From the NCBI GenBank assembly GCA_965228265.1, contig OZ245804.1, positions 2,604,001 through 2,668,000 on the forward strand: 64,000 nucleotides of DNA. Direction: 5' to 3'. Origin of the DNA: GCA-2732755 sp965228265. Its GTDB lineage: Bacteria; Planctomycetota; Phycisphaerae; Phycisphaerales; UBA1924. A model generated the notes under the pieces. The model saw only the letters and a list, made by a program, of their open reading frames with translations. It did no database searches and was not told the origin of the DNA. This document shows, piece after piece, positions 7,361-15,622 of this stretch. A program made the position numbers and the translations under genes. The number at the start of each line of letters is the position of its first letter. Within the stretch, counting starts at the first letter, position 1.

Positions 7361-9889
7361 TCAGGGACAACCGGCCTCGAACGCGACCTGATACGCAACC
7401 GCGTCATCGGGCGTGATGCTGCCATCACCATTCCAGTCCGCGACCATCTCGCCGGACTCGTACGCCTGGTAGAACCGTATCGCGTCGAGGAAGTCGAGCG
7501 TTCCGTACGGCTCGGCGATATCAGTTTCGCAGCACGCCACGTCATCCGACGGGTCGACATTGATCGCCACATTCGTCAGAGCCGCTTCGTCATCGATCCG
7601 GAACTCAATGCGATCCCACGTCTCCGGATAGACGGGAACACCCTCCATCGACAGATTCGTGAGCGCCGGGACATCCGTATAGCTCGTCTCGCCGCGCGAG
7701 ATATTCATGAACGCGAGCGTACAACTGCCGAGCCCCGAGTTGGCAGTGAAGTCGAGTGTCAGACGCAACCGCGCCCACTCTCCACGCGAGTACCAGCCGG
7801 ATGGGATGGCCGCGGTTTCCTGCAGGATCGACGAAAACCGACCGCCCCGCACATAGAACGTGTTGTTGTTGACGATCCCGAACTGGATGCCTTCTTCATA
7901 GGCGTTGTTCACAATCAGGAGTGCATCACCAGAACCTGTCGTGCCACCTGAGCGAAGATCGAAAGCGATCTCTACATCATCTCCGTCATAACTCGGCGGC
8001 GTAAACGCAAAGTCCGGGTTGTTCTGCCGCGAGTAGATCCCCTCAAGGCCCTGCAGACCAACCGGCACGACAACCGGACCCGACGGGTAACTGCTATCGA
8101 GCTGCATGCTCGCGATCGCGCCTGTGCCGGTAAAGTCTCGCGAGAGCACCCAGTTGTCCTGGCCGCCGAGTTCTTGTCCGATCTGCGCACCGAAATCGAA
8201 TGAGTAGATACCGTCTGGTCCACAACTGTCGCACGGCTCGGTTGCCGATGGTGGAGGCACGGGGTTACCAAGACGCAGCGCCAATTGCGCGTCATGCAGG
8301 TTTGGCGGGTTCGGGGCCTGCCCGAGTCTGCCAGAGTCTTCGACGATCGCCTCCGACTCACCCGCAAATGCATTCTCGGTCTGCCCTGTTGGCGTGCAAC
8401 GCACACCGATCAGTGCACCGCGAGGCATGATGTCGGGCTGAGCGATCATCCGGCCGCCCGTCCCGAGCGTGTCCACATTCCAGTGCACGTGTCTTGCACC
8501 CATCGGCGGACCCGAGTCTGTATCCCCGCCGGCACGACCGGTGTTGGCGATCGAGACCTCCGTCATCGCGTTCGCGTAGGGAAGAATCTTGTGGTAATCA
8601 AACGTCCCCCCCGCCGCAACGCCACGGGAGTAGACCGAACCCATCGTGAGCCCGCCGAAATAGAGGCCGTGACGCGGGATCGCATCGACCACAAAGTCTT
8701 GAACCAGCGCATCGAACGAGTTGGCTATAAAGAAAGCGTGATGCATCGCCCGGAGAGCGTCAGAATCTGCACCAACATCAACATCGCGGATCGTGATGTG
8801 CTTTCCGCCGTTAACGATGACCGCGGCCCCGTCCGTGTTCCGGAAGGCCACATTCTCGACGAACCCGTTGATAACCGCGTTCATACAAACGCCGTTGTAA
8901 CCCGGTTCGTTATTATGAATCGCGTCAGTCCACGTGTACGCCCGATCCATCCGGATAGTCAGGTCACGGATACCGACGTTGCGCAGCACATTCGTCGGCG
9001 TGCGGAGTTGCGGCGACCACGCGATTCTCGCATCGAACTTCAGCGGTTCTTCGAACGTGATCGCGTTCCCGGATATACTCTGAATGCGGTGCATCGAACG
9101 GATCACACTACGAGTCGACGGCAGAATCGCATCGTCATTCTGAGTCGTAAACGCATACCCATTTGCCCAAACACCGTCGCCGAACAAGTGCCTGAGCGTG
9201 CTCAGATCTTCCGCATTCGCCACCTGAACAAAGACGTAGTCACCCGGGGAGAACTGGGACGCATTTGAAACGGTGATCTGACGATCGCCGAGCTCGGCTG
9301 TCGCGGTGAGATTGCTGCTCGGGCTCCCCGTTGACCAGCCCGTACTGAGTGAGGTGATCGTCGGCACTCCCGTCCGGTACGTCTCGCGGCTCGGATGGAT
9401 AAACCAGATCATCCCGCCCGAGTACCCCCAAAACGGATACTGTGCGTGCGATTCATCCAGTGACTTCGTGAATCGCAACGTAGTCTGATCGCGACCGGAG
9501 CCCGCGAGAACGAGCTTGTCGTTGTGCACAAAGACCGGACCCGAGAGCAGATACTCACCCGGCTCAAACACGAGAGCCGCACCCACTGGGTGCGATGCCG
9601 AGAATGCCCCCGCCACAGCCACCGCGTTGCGGATCTGCTCTGTATCGTCGACGCCATCATCGGGGATAGCCCCATAGCCCGACACATGGACGATCATCCG
9701 CCCATCGGTAGTCGTCGGCAGGGGCGTCGTCCCGGACTCATACCCCGCGTATGACACGTTCGGGATGTTCGGATGCGCATCAGGATTCGCCGCGTAGCTC
9801 TCCCACGTCGGCGAGAGCGGCGCCTGACCAGACGATGCCTGCGCCAGGAAGGCCGCGACTATCCCGATCTGCAACCGGAAGCGACGCAT
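7361..9889 (-). CDS. Secreted beta-helix (pectate_lyase_3) protein with dockerin-like C-terminus
   Basis: This protein of about 842 residues has a signal peptide (MRRFRLQIGIVAAFLAQASS). A right-handed parallel beta-helix domain (about residues 50-480) opens with the Pectate_lyase_3 hallmark YGAIPDDGVDDTEQI and PGEYLLSG. A beta-sandwich/LamG-like segment follows (about 560-770; DALLIVNNAYEEG). The tail carries one clear EF-hand-like dockerin repeat (DWNGDGSITPDDAVAYQ) ending in GCP. It is probably an extracellular polysaccharide lyase or hydrolase. The ATG at 9889 is chosen; a GTG at 9904 overlaps manD by 13 bp. It is the last gene of the AKR-manD operon. Catalytic residues cannot be assigned from fold alone. 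Confidence 0.8.
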   Translation of the reverse strand: MRRFRLQIGIVAAFLAQASSGQAPLSPTWESYAANPDAHPNIPNVSYAGYESGTTPLPTTTDGRMIVHVSGYGAIPDDGVDDTEQIRNAVAVAGAFSASHPVGAALVFEPGEYLLSGPVFVHNDKLVLAGSGRDQTTLRFTKSLDESHAQYPFWGYSGGMIWFIHPSRETYRTGVPTITSLSTGWSTGSPSSNLTATAELGDRQITVSNASQFSPGDYVFVQVANAEDLSTLRHLFGDGVWANGYAFTTQNDDAILPSTRSVIRSMHRIQSISGNAITFEEPLKFDARIAWSPQLRTPTNVLRNVGIRDLTIRMDRAYTWTDAIHNNEPGYNGVCMNAVINGFVENVAFRNTDGAAVIVNGGKHITIRDVDVGADSDALRAMHHAFFIANSFDALVQDFVVDAIPRHGLYFGGLTMGSVYSRGVAAGGTFDYHKILPYANAMTEVSIANTGRAGGDTDSGPPMGARHVHWNVDTLGTGGRMIAQPDIMPRGALIGVRCTPTGQTENAFAGESEAIVEDSGRLGQAPNPPNLHDAQLALRLGNPVPPPSATEPCDSCGPDGIYSFDFGAQIGQELGGQDNWVLSRDFTGTGAIASMQLDSSYPSGPVVVPVGLQGLEGIYSRQNNPDFAFTPPSYDGDDVEIAFDLRSGGTTGSGDALLIVNNAYEEGIQFGIVNNNTFYVRGGRFSSILQETAAIPSGWYSRGEWARLRLTLDFTANSGLGSCTLAFMNISRGETSYTDVPALTNLSMEGVPVYPETWDRIEFRIDDEAALTNVAINVDPSDDVACCETDIAEPYGTLDFLDAIRFYQAYESGEMVADWNGDGSITPDDAVAYQVAFEAGCP

Positions 9890-9891
9890 GC

Positions 9892-11100
9892 TTACCAGTT
9901 CCACATGGTGCCGTCTTCCTTGCGGTTGACGGGAAGATACGCCGGCACATAAGGGTGCTTCTCGACCGACGATTCATCGAACTCCACTCCCAGTCCGGGT
10001 GCGTCACCTGGATGGACATAGCCATCCGAGAATGTGTACTTGGCACCGAAGATCTCGCGCGTTTCTTCGGTGTGCAGCATGAACTCCTGAACACCGAAGT
10101 TCGGCACCCACATCCCGAAGTGCAGACACGCAGCGATGCAAACGGGCGACATGTCCGTCGCGCCGTGACATCCGGTGCGGACGTGGTAGACATCCGCGAT
10201 CGCCGCGATCTTGCGAAGCTGCGTGATGCCACCGCCGTGCGAAACGGTCATTCGGATGTAATCGATCAGCTGCTTGCTCAGCAGTTCCTGGCAGTCGTAG
10301 ATCGAGTTGAACACCTCACCCACCGCGAGCGGCGTGGTCGTGTGCTGCCGGATGATCTCGAACCCCGCCTGCAACTCACACTGGACCGCGTCTTCAAGCC
10401 AGAACAGGTTGAACGGCTCGAGATCGCGCCCGAGTCTCGCCGCCTCGATCGGCGTCAAGCGGTGGTGCACATCGTGTAGCAGTTGCACGTCTTCACCGAC
10501 CGCATCACGCGTCGCTTCGAAGAGCTTGGGAGCGAAGTTCAGGTACTTGCGTGTGGACCAGATATTCTCCGGCGGCAGCGTTCGGTCGGCAGGCTCGTAG
10601 AAGTACTTCCCACGCCCGACGCCGTACGTGCTGTCGAGACCGGGGATACCCGACTGCACACGGATCGCCCTGTAGCCCTTCGAGGCGTAGTCCTGTACGT
10701 TCGCGACCGCCTCATCAACATCAGCACCGGACGCGTGACCGTACACCATCACGCCTTTGCGACTTGCGCCGCCCAGAAGCTGATAAAGCGGCACGCCCAG
10801 CGCCTTGGCCTTGATATCCCAGAGTGCGGTGTCGATGGCCCCGATCGCGGTCATCGTCACCGGGCCGCGACGCCAATACGCGCCACGGTAGAAGTACTGC
10901 CAGATATCCTCGATGTTCCGCGCATCGCGACCGATCAGACACGGGATCAGATGTTCCTCGAGGTATGACACGACGGAGAGCTCACGACCGTTGAGCGTCG
11001 CGTCACCGAGACCGGTGATGCCGTCCTCAGTCGTGATCTTCAGCGTCACGAAGTTCCGACCCGGGGAGCACACGAAGACTTTGGCGTCAACGATTTTCAT
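9892..11100 (-). CDS. manD: D-mannonate dehydratase (enolase superfamily, ManD)
   Basis: This 402-residue enolase-superfamily enzyme should dehydrate D-mannonate to 2-keto-3-deoxygluconate. The family metal ligands are at Asp210, Glu236 and Glu262, with the catalytic pair His212 and Tyr159 and partner Arg147, all at the numbering I recall for characterised 402-residue ManD proteins, so no indels are implied. The C-terminal end EDGTMWNW is the family hallmark. Ala314 follows GCHG. Its ATG overlaps the TGA of the TIM-barrel gene upstream. The product feeds KdgK and Eda about 6 kb away. A related gluconate dehydratase activity is possible in the broader subgroup, but the residue set favours mannonate. 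Confidence 0.92.
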   Translation of the reverse strand: MKIVDAKVFVCSPGRNFVTLKITTEDGITGLGDATLNGRELSVVSYLEEHLIPCLIGRDARNIEDIWQYFYRGAYWRRGPVTMTAIGAIDTALWDIKAKALGVPLYQLLGGASRKGVMVYGHASGADVDEAVANVQDYASKGYRAIRVQSGIPGLDSTYGVGRGKYFYEPADRTLPPENIWSTRKYLNFAPKLFEATRDAVGEDVQLLHDVHHRLTPIEAARLGRDLEPFNLFWLEDAVQCELQAGFEIIRQHTTTPLAVGEVFNSIYDCQELLSKQLIDYIRMTVSHGGGITQLRKIAAIADVYHVRTGCHGATDMSPVCIAACLHFGMWVPNFGVQEFMLHTEETREIFGAKYTFSDGYVHPGDAPGLGVEFDESSVEKHPYVPAYLPVNRKEDGTMWNW

Positions 11101-11990
11101 GGATGGCGTTCTCTCTCTGATGTTGTGGCCGCACCGCCACGAAGACGGGCGAGGCAGTGTGAGATGGAATCGGCGGTCTGCTTGGCCGCCTCGTCAGCAG
11201 GTGTGTCTTTCCAGCGCGGGTGCGTCGGCTCCGCTGTCAGCGGCCCTGTGTAGCCGCAACGAGCAAGACCTCTCAGGAACCCTTCGATATCGATCAGCCC
11301 CGATTCCCCGGGGAGCAGACGCTCCATGACGGTCTGCTCTTCAACCGGACGGTCGGCCACGAAGTCATTCAGATGCACCGCAACGATGATGCCGGGATCG
11401 AGCTCAGCGATCTGCGACTCGGACTCCCCTGCACATGCCCAGTGAAAGCAATCAAGCATCAAGCCCGCGTTTGGCCTGTCAACCTCACCAAGCAGCGCCA
11501 TCGCCCCACGCAGATCATGCACGAATTCGTATTTCTTCCCGGCACGCCGCGACTTTGGCGAGACATACTCCACGCCGAATGCGATCCCGTAGTCCGCGAG
11601 AATATCGGCAGCCTGCCTGATCCTTTCGACGTGCATCGCTGTATTGGCCGCCTGATCCAGATCATCGCTGAACGGCAGCACCACAGAAGTCGCCCGCTGG
11701 TACCCCAGCTCGCGTGCGACACCGGCACGCCTGGGCAAGTCCGCGATTTCGCGATTCCATTCGTCGGCGTCTACGCCGATTTTCTGTGCAGTCAGGCTGC
11801 TGTACCCTGGCCGCAGCCCCGCCTCAGCCATCGCATCGCGGAACCGGTCAACGCCGAACCCAATCACCGAGTCGGTGAATCGATTCAAGCGGATATCCAG
11901 CCCCTCGAACCCCGCTTGCTGCGCAATGCCGATCGACTCGGCAGGCTCCGCCTCGATCGCAATCAAATCTGGCATGAGGCTGACAAACAC
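11097..11990 (-). CDS. Sugar phosphate isomerase/epimerase (TIM barrel)
   Basis: This 297-residue protein is a xylose isomerase-like TIM-barrel member. Metal-ligand strands are visible in FGVEYVSPKS (Glu), AGLMLDCFHWA (Asp/His), IVAVHLNDF (His) and TAEPTHPRW (Glu). It overlaps manD by ATGA and starts 9 bp after the upstream Gfo/Idh gene. It probably performs a keto-aldo isomerisation or epimerisation that feeds mannonate or a related hexuronate into ManD. The precise substrate is not recognisable. It is a second, diverged member of the family in the window (the other lies upstream of kdgK). Confidence 0.82.
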   Translation of the reverse strand: MFVSLMPDLIAIEAEPAESIGIAQQAGFEGLDIRLNRFTDSVIGFGVDRFRDAMAEAGLRPGYSSLTAQKIGVDADEWNREIADLPRRAGVARELGYQRATSVVLPFSDDLDQAANTAMHVERIRQAADILADYGIAFGVEYVSPKSRRAGKKYEFVHDLRGAMALLGEVDRPNAGLMLDCFHWACAGESESQIAELDPGIIVAVHLNDFVADRPVEEQTVMERLLPGESGLIDIEGFLRGLARCGYTGPLTAEPTHPRWKDTPADEAAKQTADSISHCLARLRGGAATTSERERHP

Positions 11991-11999
11991 CCGCCGCTC

Positions 12000-13079
12000 C
12001 TACTTCATCGCCTCGATGCCCTCGCGGCATCGATCGAGCACTTCCATGCAGCGCAGAGCACTTGCAGGCGTGACCACGAGCGGGCGCCCGCTACAGATCG
12101 CGGCGTGCAGATTGGCGAAGAACCGCTTGTACGGATCTCGCGAGGTCGCTGTGTCCTTCCACTCACCCTCGTTCCAGACAACATCTTCGTTGTTGTACAA
12201 CCGGTCCGATGCCGCCCCGAGATCGAGCTCCCGCTCGGGCATCTTCGACCAATCCACGCTGCGCCAGCGGAGCTCCTGGGTCGTGCCCTCCAGCCCGCCG
12301 CCCGTGCCCATGATGAGCCATCGCTTCTGCGGGAACGCGCACGCGTTGGTCAGTTCAATATCGATCGTCGGGTGACCCTCGCCATGCAGCACGAGCTTCA
12401 TGTGCTGCTCGGCGTCACCGAGCGTGAGGCCCGGCTTGAGATCCAGGAAGATCTCGGGCTCGCCATCGCCAAAGAGTTCCATGGCCTGGTCGATCAGGTG
12501 CGCACCGTTGTTTGTCAGTGCACCACCGCCGTAACGACGCATCGCCTGCCAATCCCATCGCCTCGAAAAGAAGTGCCACGCCATGCGGATCTGCACGATC
12601 TCGCCGAACGTCCCCGCGTCGATCAGCTCGCGCACCTTGAGGAAGTGCCCCTCGAAGCGACGGTTCTGGAACGGTGCGATGATCCGTCCGACTTCATCAG
12701 CCGTGGCGATCATGTTCCTCGCCTCGGCGGCGGACATCGCAAACGGCTTCTCCACGATCACATGCTTCCCCGCACGGAGAGCACGGATCGTGTGCTCCTC
12801 ATGCAGATGGCTCGGCGTCGCGACCACGATCACATCGACCGCATCATCCTCAATCAGCGAGTCAAACGTCCGGTGCACGCCGCAACCGAAGAGTTCGACC
12901 GCCTCGGCGAGTCTCTCCTCCTTCGGGTCGGCCACCGCAACCACGCGGAATTTGCCGGGCATCTCGTTGATCGTCATCGCATGGATAAGCCAGCCGCTCC
13001 GGCCCAGACCCGCGATACCCACGCGGACAATCCGGCTTCCCTGGGGGCTTCGCTCCTGCGGCACATTCACAACGATCAT
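12000..13079 (-). CDS. Gfo/Idh/MocA family oxidoreductase
   Basis: The protein (359 residues from the chosen start) has a Rossmann domain beginning VRVGIAGLGRSGW, the EKP motif in HVIVEKPFAMS, and a C-terminal domain with RRYGGGALTNNGAHLIDQ, where the GGxxxDxxxH-type dyad of the family is partly replaced (Asn for the usual Asp). In-frame ATGs exist at 13136 and 13175, the latter overlapping the AKR gene. The ATG at 13079 has AGGA and GGAG upstream at good spacing and sits a normal distance from the fold. It follows the AKR in the operon and is likely an NAD(P)-dependent sugar or sugar-acid dehydrogenase. Start choice is moderately certain. Confidence 0.83.
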   Translation of the reverse strand: MIVVNVPQERSPQGSRIVRVGIAGLGRSGWLIHAMTINEMPGKFRVVAVADPKEERLAEAVELFGCGVHRTFDSLIEDDAVDVIVVATPSHLHEEHTIRALRAGKHVIVEKPFAMSAAEARNMIATADEVGRIIAPFQNRRFEGHFLKVRELIDAGTFGEIVQIRMAWHFFSRRWDWQAMRRYGGGALTNNGAHLIDQAMELFGDGEPEIFLDLKPGLTLGDAEQHMKLVLHGEGHPTIDIELTNACAFPQKRWLIMGTGGGLEGTTQELRWRSVDWSKMPERELDLGAASDRLYNNEDVVWNEGEWKDTATSRDPYKRFFANLHAAICSGRPLVVTPASALRCMEVLDRCREGIEAMK

Positions 13080-13140
13080 CGCATCCTGCTCCCGGGCATC
13101 GCCCTGACCATCATCGACATTCCGCAGACCAGACATTGGC

Positions 13141-14133
13141 TCAACGCATCCGTGGGGGCGAAGCCCACATATCAAGACTCGGACCGAGGGCCCGCTTTAC
13201 CGGATCCGTCGCGGCATCGAGCTCCGCGATCGTCTCAGACGAAAGCGACACGCCCGCCGCTTCAACGTTCTGCTTCACCTGCTCGGGCCGACTCGCACCC
13301 ACTAGAACCGAAGTCACCATCGGCCGAGCCAGCAGCCAGGCAAGAGAGAGCGTCGACATCGAGAGCCCCTCACGCTCCGCGATCGCACGGATCTTGGCGA
13401 TCGCCTCGAATGTCTCGGCCTCACAGCCCGCCTCGCCGTGACGAGCCTCCTCACGATCGTTCGAAAAGTGCCGTGTCCGAGCCCGACCCACCGGAACCTC
13501 GTCCGCCGATGCATAACGACCGGCGAGCAGACCCTGCGCCACGGATGAATAGCACAGAATGCCCGCGTTCTTCTCCTTCAGATGCGGGAGCAATTCCTGC
13601 TCAACCGCGCGGAAGATCATGTTGTACGCGAGCTGGTTCGTCGTGCACTCGGCAAGCTCGGTCCAGTTCGCAAAGTCTTCCACACCGAAGTTGCAGACGC
13701 CGATGTGCCGGATCTTCCCCGATTCCTTCAGCCTGAGCATCGCGTCGGCCGTTTCCGACCACGGATGCTGATGCCGAGGCCAGTGGATCTGGTAGAGGTC
13801 GATCGTCTCGACATCGAGGTCTTTCAGCGACTGCTCGCATTCCTCGATCAGTTCATCCCGGGCGAGCGTCGGCCCCATCGGCTTGGAGGCAATCACAACC
13901 GAATCACGCCGACCCTTGATCGCTTTCCCAAGCAACCGTTCAGACTCCCCCCCGCCGTAAGCCCGCGCCGTGTCAAAGAGCGTGATGCCCTCATCCATAG
14001 CGGCGTGAATGGTTGAGATAGCCTGAGCTTCTTCGAGGCCCGCATAGGTCTGCGACCCCACGGTCGTCATACACCCGTATGCAATGCGAGACACCTTCAG
14101 GTCGGTGCCGTTAAGAGCCGTGTACTGCATCAT
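13141..14133 (-). CDS. Aldo/keto reductase
   Basis: This 330-residue AKR shows the catalytic tetrad in context: Asp and Tyr in LFDTARAYGGGESERLLG, Lys in VVIASKPMG and His in IDLYQIHWPRH, and the C-terminal NADPH-binding segment SVLVGASRPEQV. It is the first gene of the operon containing Gfo/Idh, epimerase, manD and the beta-helix protein, and is divergent from a LacI regulator. It probably reduces a sugar aldehyde or keto-sugar derived from the polymer; the exact substrate is unknown. Confidence 0.88.
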   Translation of the reverse strand: MMQYTALNGTDLKVSRIAYGCMTTVGSQTYAGLEEAQAISTIHAAMDEGITLFDTARAYGGGESERLLGKAIKGRRDSVVIASKPMGPTLARDELIEECEQSLKDLDVETIDLYQIHWPRHQHPWSETADAMLRLKESGKIRHIGVCNFGVEDFANWTELAECTTNQLAYNMIFRAVEQELLPHLKEKNAGILCYSSVAQGLLAGRYASADEVPVGRARTRHFSNDREEARHGEAGCEAETFEAIAKIRAIAEREGLSMSTLSLAWLLARPMVTSVLVGASRPEQVKQNVEAAGVSLSSETIAELDAATDPVKRALGPSLDMWASPPRMR

Positions 14134-14210
14134 GTATCCCGGGTCCGGATGGGCTGTTCACCCAGCGTTCTAATGTACAACCGTTCGGCAAACTTGCCCA
14201 ACACGGGCGG

Positions 14211-14240
14211 ATTGTAGCAGGAAATTGCTGCACATTACAA
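14211..14240 (-). promoter_or_regulatory. Sigma70-like promoter of the AKR-manD operon
   Basis: On the minus strand, TTGTAA and TACAAT are separated by 18 bp, with 4/6 and 5/6 matches to the consensus, about 75 bp upstream of the AKR start. The TGCACATTA motif covers the -35, as expected for repressor occlusion. Confidence 0.5.
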
Positions 14241-14390
14241 GGAATTGCACACAATCCACGCCAGGACGCCCCAAAAACGACGTAAAACGCATTCAATACG
14301 CATTTTATGAGCCACCAGGGCTTCTCAGATTGTGATTGACCTGACTATCAAGACCGCATTCCCGGGCTCTAAACGCATGTATCCACCGGA

Positions 14391-14402
14391 ATGCAATTGC
14401 AT
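14391..14402. promoter_or_regulatory. Perfect palindrome, candidate LacI operator
   Basis: ATGCAATTGCAT is a perfect 12-bp inverted repeat 19 bp upstream of the putative -35 of the LacI gene. LacI-family operators are usually symmetric and autoregulatory. A related partial site, ATGCAAATT, lies inside the promoter spacer (about 14430-14438). Confidence 0.4.
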
Positions 14403-14420
14403 AATGCTGTAAATTTCGTG

Positions 14421-14448
14421 TTGCGTCCCATGCAAATTCCGTTATGCT
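14421..14448 (+). promoter_or_regulatory. Sigma70-like promoter of the first lacI gene
   Basis: TTGCGT and TATGCT are separated by 16 bp. Transcription would start near 14455, which excludes the in-frame ATG at 14444 as a start codon and supports the GTG at 14477. Confidence 0.45.
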
Positions 14449-14476
14449 CCGGCGCATACAGGAAGGAGACTTCTGG

Positions 14477-15559
14477 GTGTCGATCACCGAAGTTGCCAAA
14501 CTTGCAGGTTTCTCACACGCGACCGTTTCCCGTGTTCTCAACGGGCGAGCGGGTGTGTCTGACGAGGCCGAAGCCGCCGTCAGAAAGGCCATGCGCGAGC
14601 TCGGATACAACCCTTCCGGCCGACGCCGCGGCCCCAGACCCAAGGATCGATCCGGACTGCGCAACGGCACCATCGCACTGCTCATGATGCGAACAGAAGC
14701 CATGCTTGTGCGAGCCCCGGTCACCGCGGCCGTGCTCCACGGGGTCGAAAAAGCCCTGGCCGACGCAGACGTCAACCTCGTGGTCGGACAAGTCCAGGAC
14801 GAGAACCGCCTGCCACCCACCGTCGCCAGCGAACGCGTGGACGGCCTCCTTCTTCACGGATTCCTGCCGCCGCGCAAACTCATCGAGCAACTCGCCCACA
14901 CACCGAGTGTCTGGCTCATGAGCCCACGCGATGCGACAGGTTACTTCGGCAATCGTGTCAGCCCCGACAATGAAGCGATCGGTCGGCTGGCCGCCGAATA
15001 CCTGATTCAACAAGGCCACACACACCTTGCCTACATGTACTGCGACCCGGGCCACCAGGGATTCCAGGCCCGCAAAGACGCGTTCCTTCATACGGCAAAG
15101 CTTCATGGCGTCCAATGTGACTTGATCGAGCAAGGTCAGCCGGTCACCCAAGACACCGTGCACGCGACCCCCGAACGCTTCATCCCGATCGTCGACAAGC
15201 TGATGAACCTCTCCAAACGCCCAACGGGCGTTTTTGTTCCCCGGGACCGCGCAACTGTCATCGTGCACAGACTGCTCGAACAGCGTGGCGTTGATCTCGC
15301 AAGGGATCTGGAGCTGGTGTCTTGCGACAACGACCCTGTTCTCTCGGGTCTGAACCCCTTGCCCGCGACCATCGACATCAACCCTGAACTCATCGGGCGT
15401 GAAGCTGTCGCGTTGCTTCTGAGAGAAATCAATTCTGGAGACGGGCATTCGCTCCGTCAACGCATTCTGATCGAGCCGCGCCTTGTCAGGCCGGAAGAGC
15501 ACCCCACCTTTGTTCCCGAGCTGAAGACACAGCCGGGCTTTTCACGTGTAAACCCCTGA
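14477..15559 (+). CDS. LacI family transcriptional regulator
   Basis: This 360-residue LacI-type repressor has an N-terminal helix-turn-helix (SITEVAKLAGFSHATVSRVL, residues 2-21) and hinge (AMRELGYNP), followed by a periplasmic-binding-like sensor domain with SPDNEAIGRLAAEYLIQQGH. The gene starts with GTG at 14477, preceded by GGAAGGAG at 8 bp spacing; the ATG at 14444 would lie inside the predicted -10 box. Divergent placement suggests control of the AKR-manD operon and of the secreted-protein genes downstream. It is clearly paralogous to the LacI gene at 24839 (shared SHxTVSRV, RRRGPRPK-like linker, VSCDNDPVL, RPDLIG-like end). Confidence 0.9.
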   Translation: MSITEVAKLAGFSHATVSRVLNGRAGVSDEAEAAVRKAMRELGYNPSGRRRGPRPKDRSGLRNGTIALLMMRTEAMLVRAPVTAAVLHGVEKALADADVNLVVGQVQDENRLPPTVASERVDGLLLHGFLPPRKLIEQLAHTPSVWLMSPRDATGYFGNRVSPDNEAIGRLAAEYLIQQGHTHLAYMYCDPGHQGFQARKDAFLHTAKLHGVQCDLIEQGQPVTQDTVHATPERFIPIVDKLMNLSKRPTGVFVPRDRATVIVHRLLEQRGVDLARDLELVSCDNDPVLSGLNPLPATIDINPELIGREAVALLLREINSGDGHSLRQRILIEPRLVRPEEHPTFVPELKTQPGFSRVNP

Positions 15560-15622
15560 CCTCGGCCTGGAGGAGGCCCGGTCATCGTCGGATGGAGCCG
15601 ACACCAACCGAGGAGATCTGAG

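Larger units (their letters stand above)
14134..14476. promoter_or_regulatory. Divergent regulatory region, AKR-manD operon / lacI (343 bp)
   Basis: This is the only gene-free stretch over 300 bp. It holds a minus-strand promoter for the AKR operon (-35 TTGTAA at 14240-14235, 18-bp spacer, -10 TACAAT at 14216-14211) and a plus-strand promoter for the LacI gene (-35 TTGCGT at 14421, 16-bp spacer, -10 TATGCT at 14443). A perfect 12-bp palindrome ATGCAATTGCAT lies at 14391-14402. TGCACATTA (14229-14237) overlaps the AKR -35 and recurs at the other LacI locus. No convincing small ORF is seen. Confidence 0.6.

Noticed and set aside
11220..13736. An 838-codon open frame on the plus strand
   Set aside because: It runs antisense to the TIM-barrel, Gfo/Idh and AKR genes, and its translation is Arg/His/Pro-rich low-complexity with no fold signature.
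14444..14476. ATG start for the first LacI gene
   Set aside because: It lies inside the predicted -10 box, whereas the GTG at 14477 has an ideal ribosome-binding site and directly precedes the HTH.
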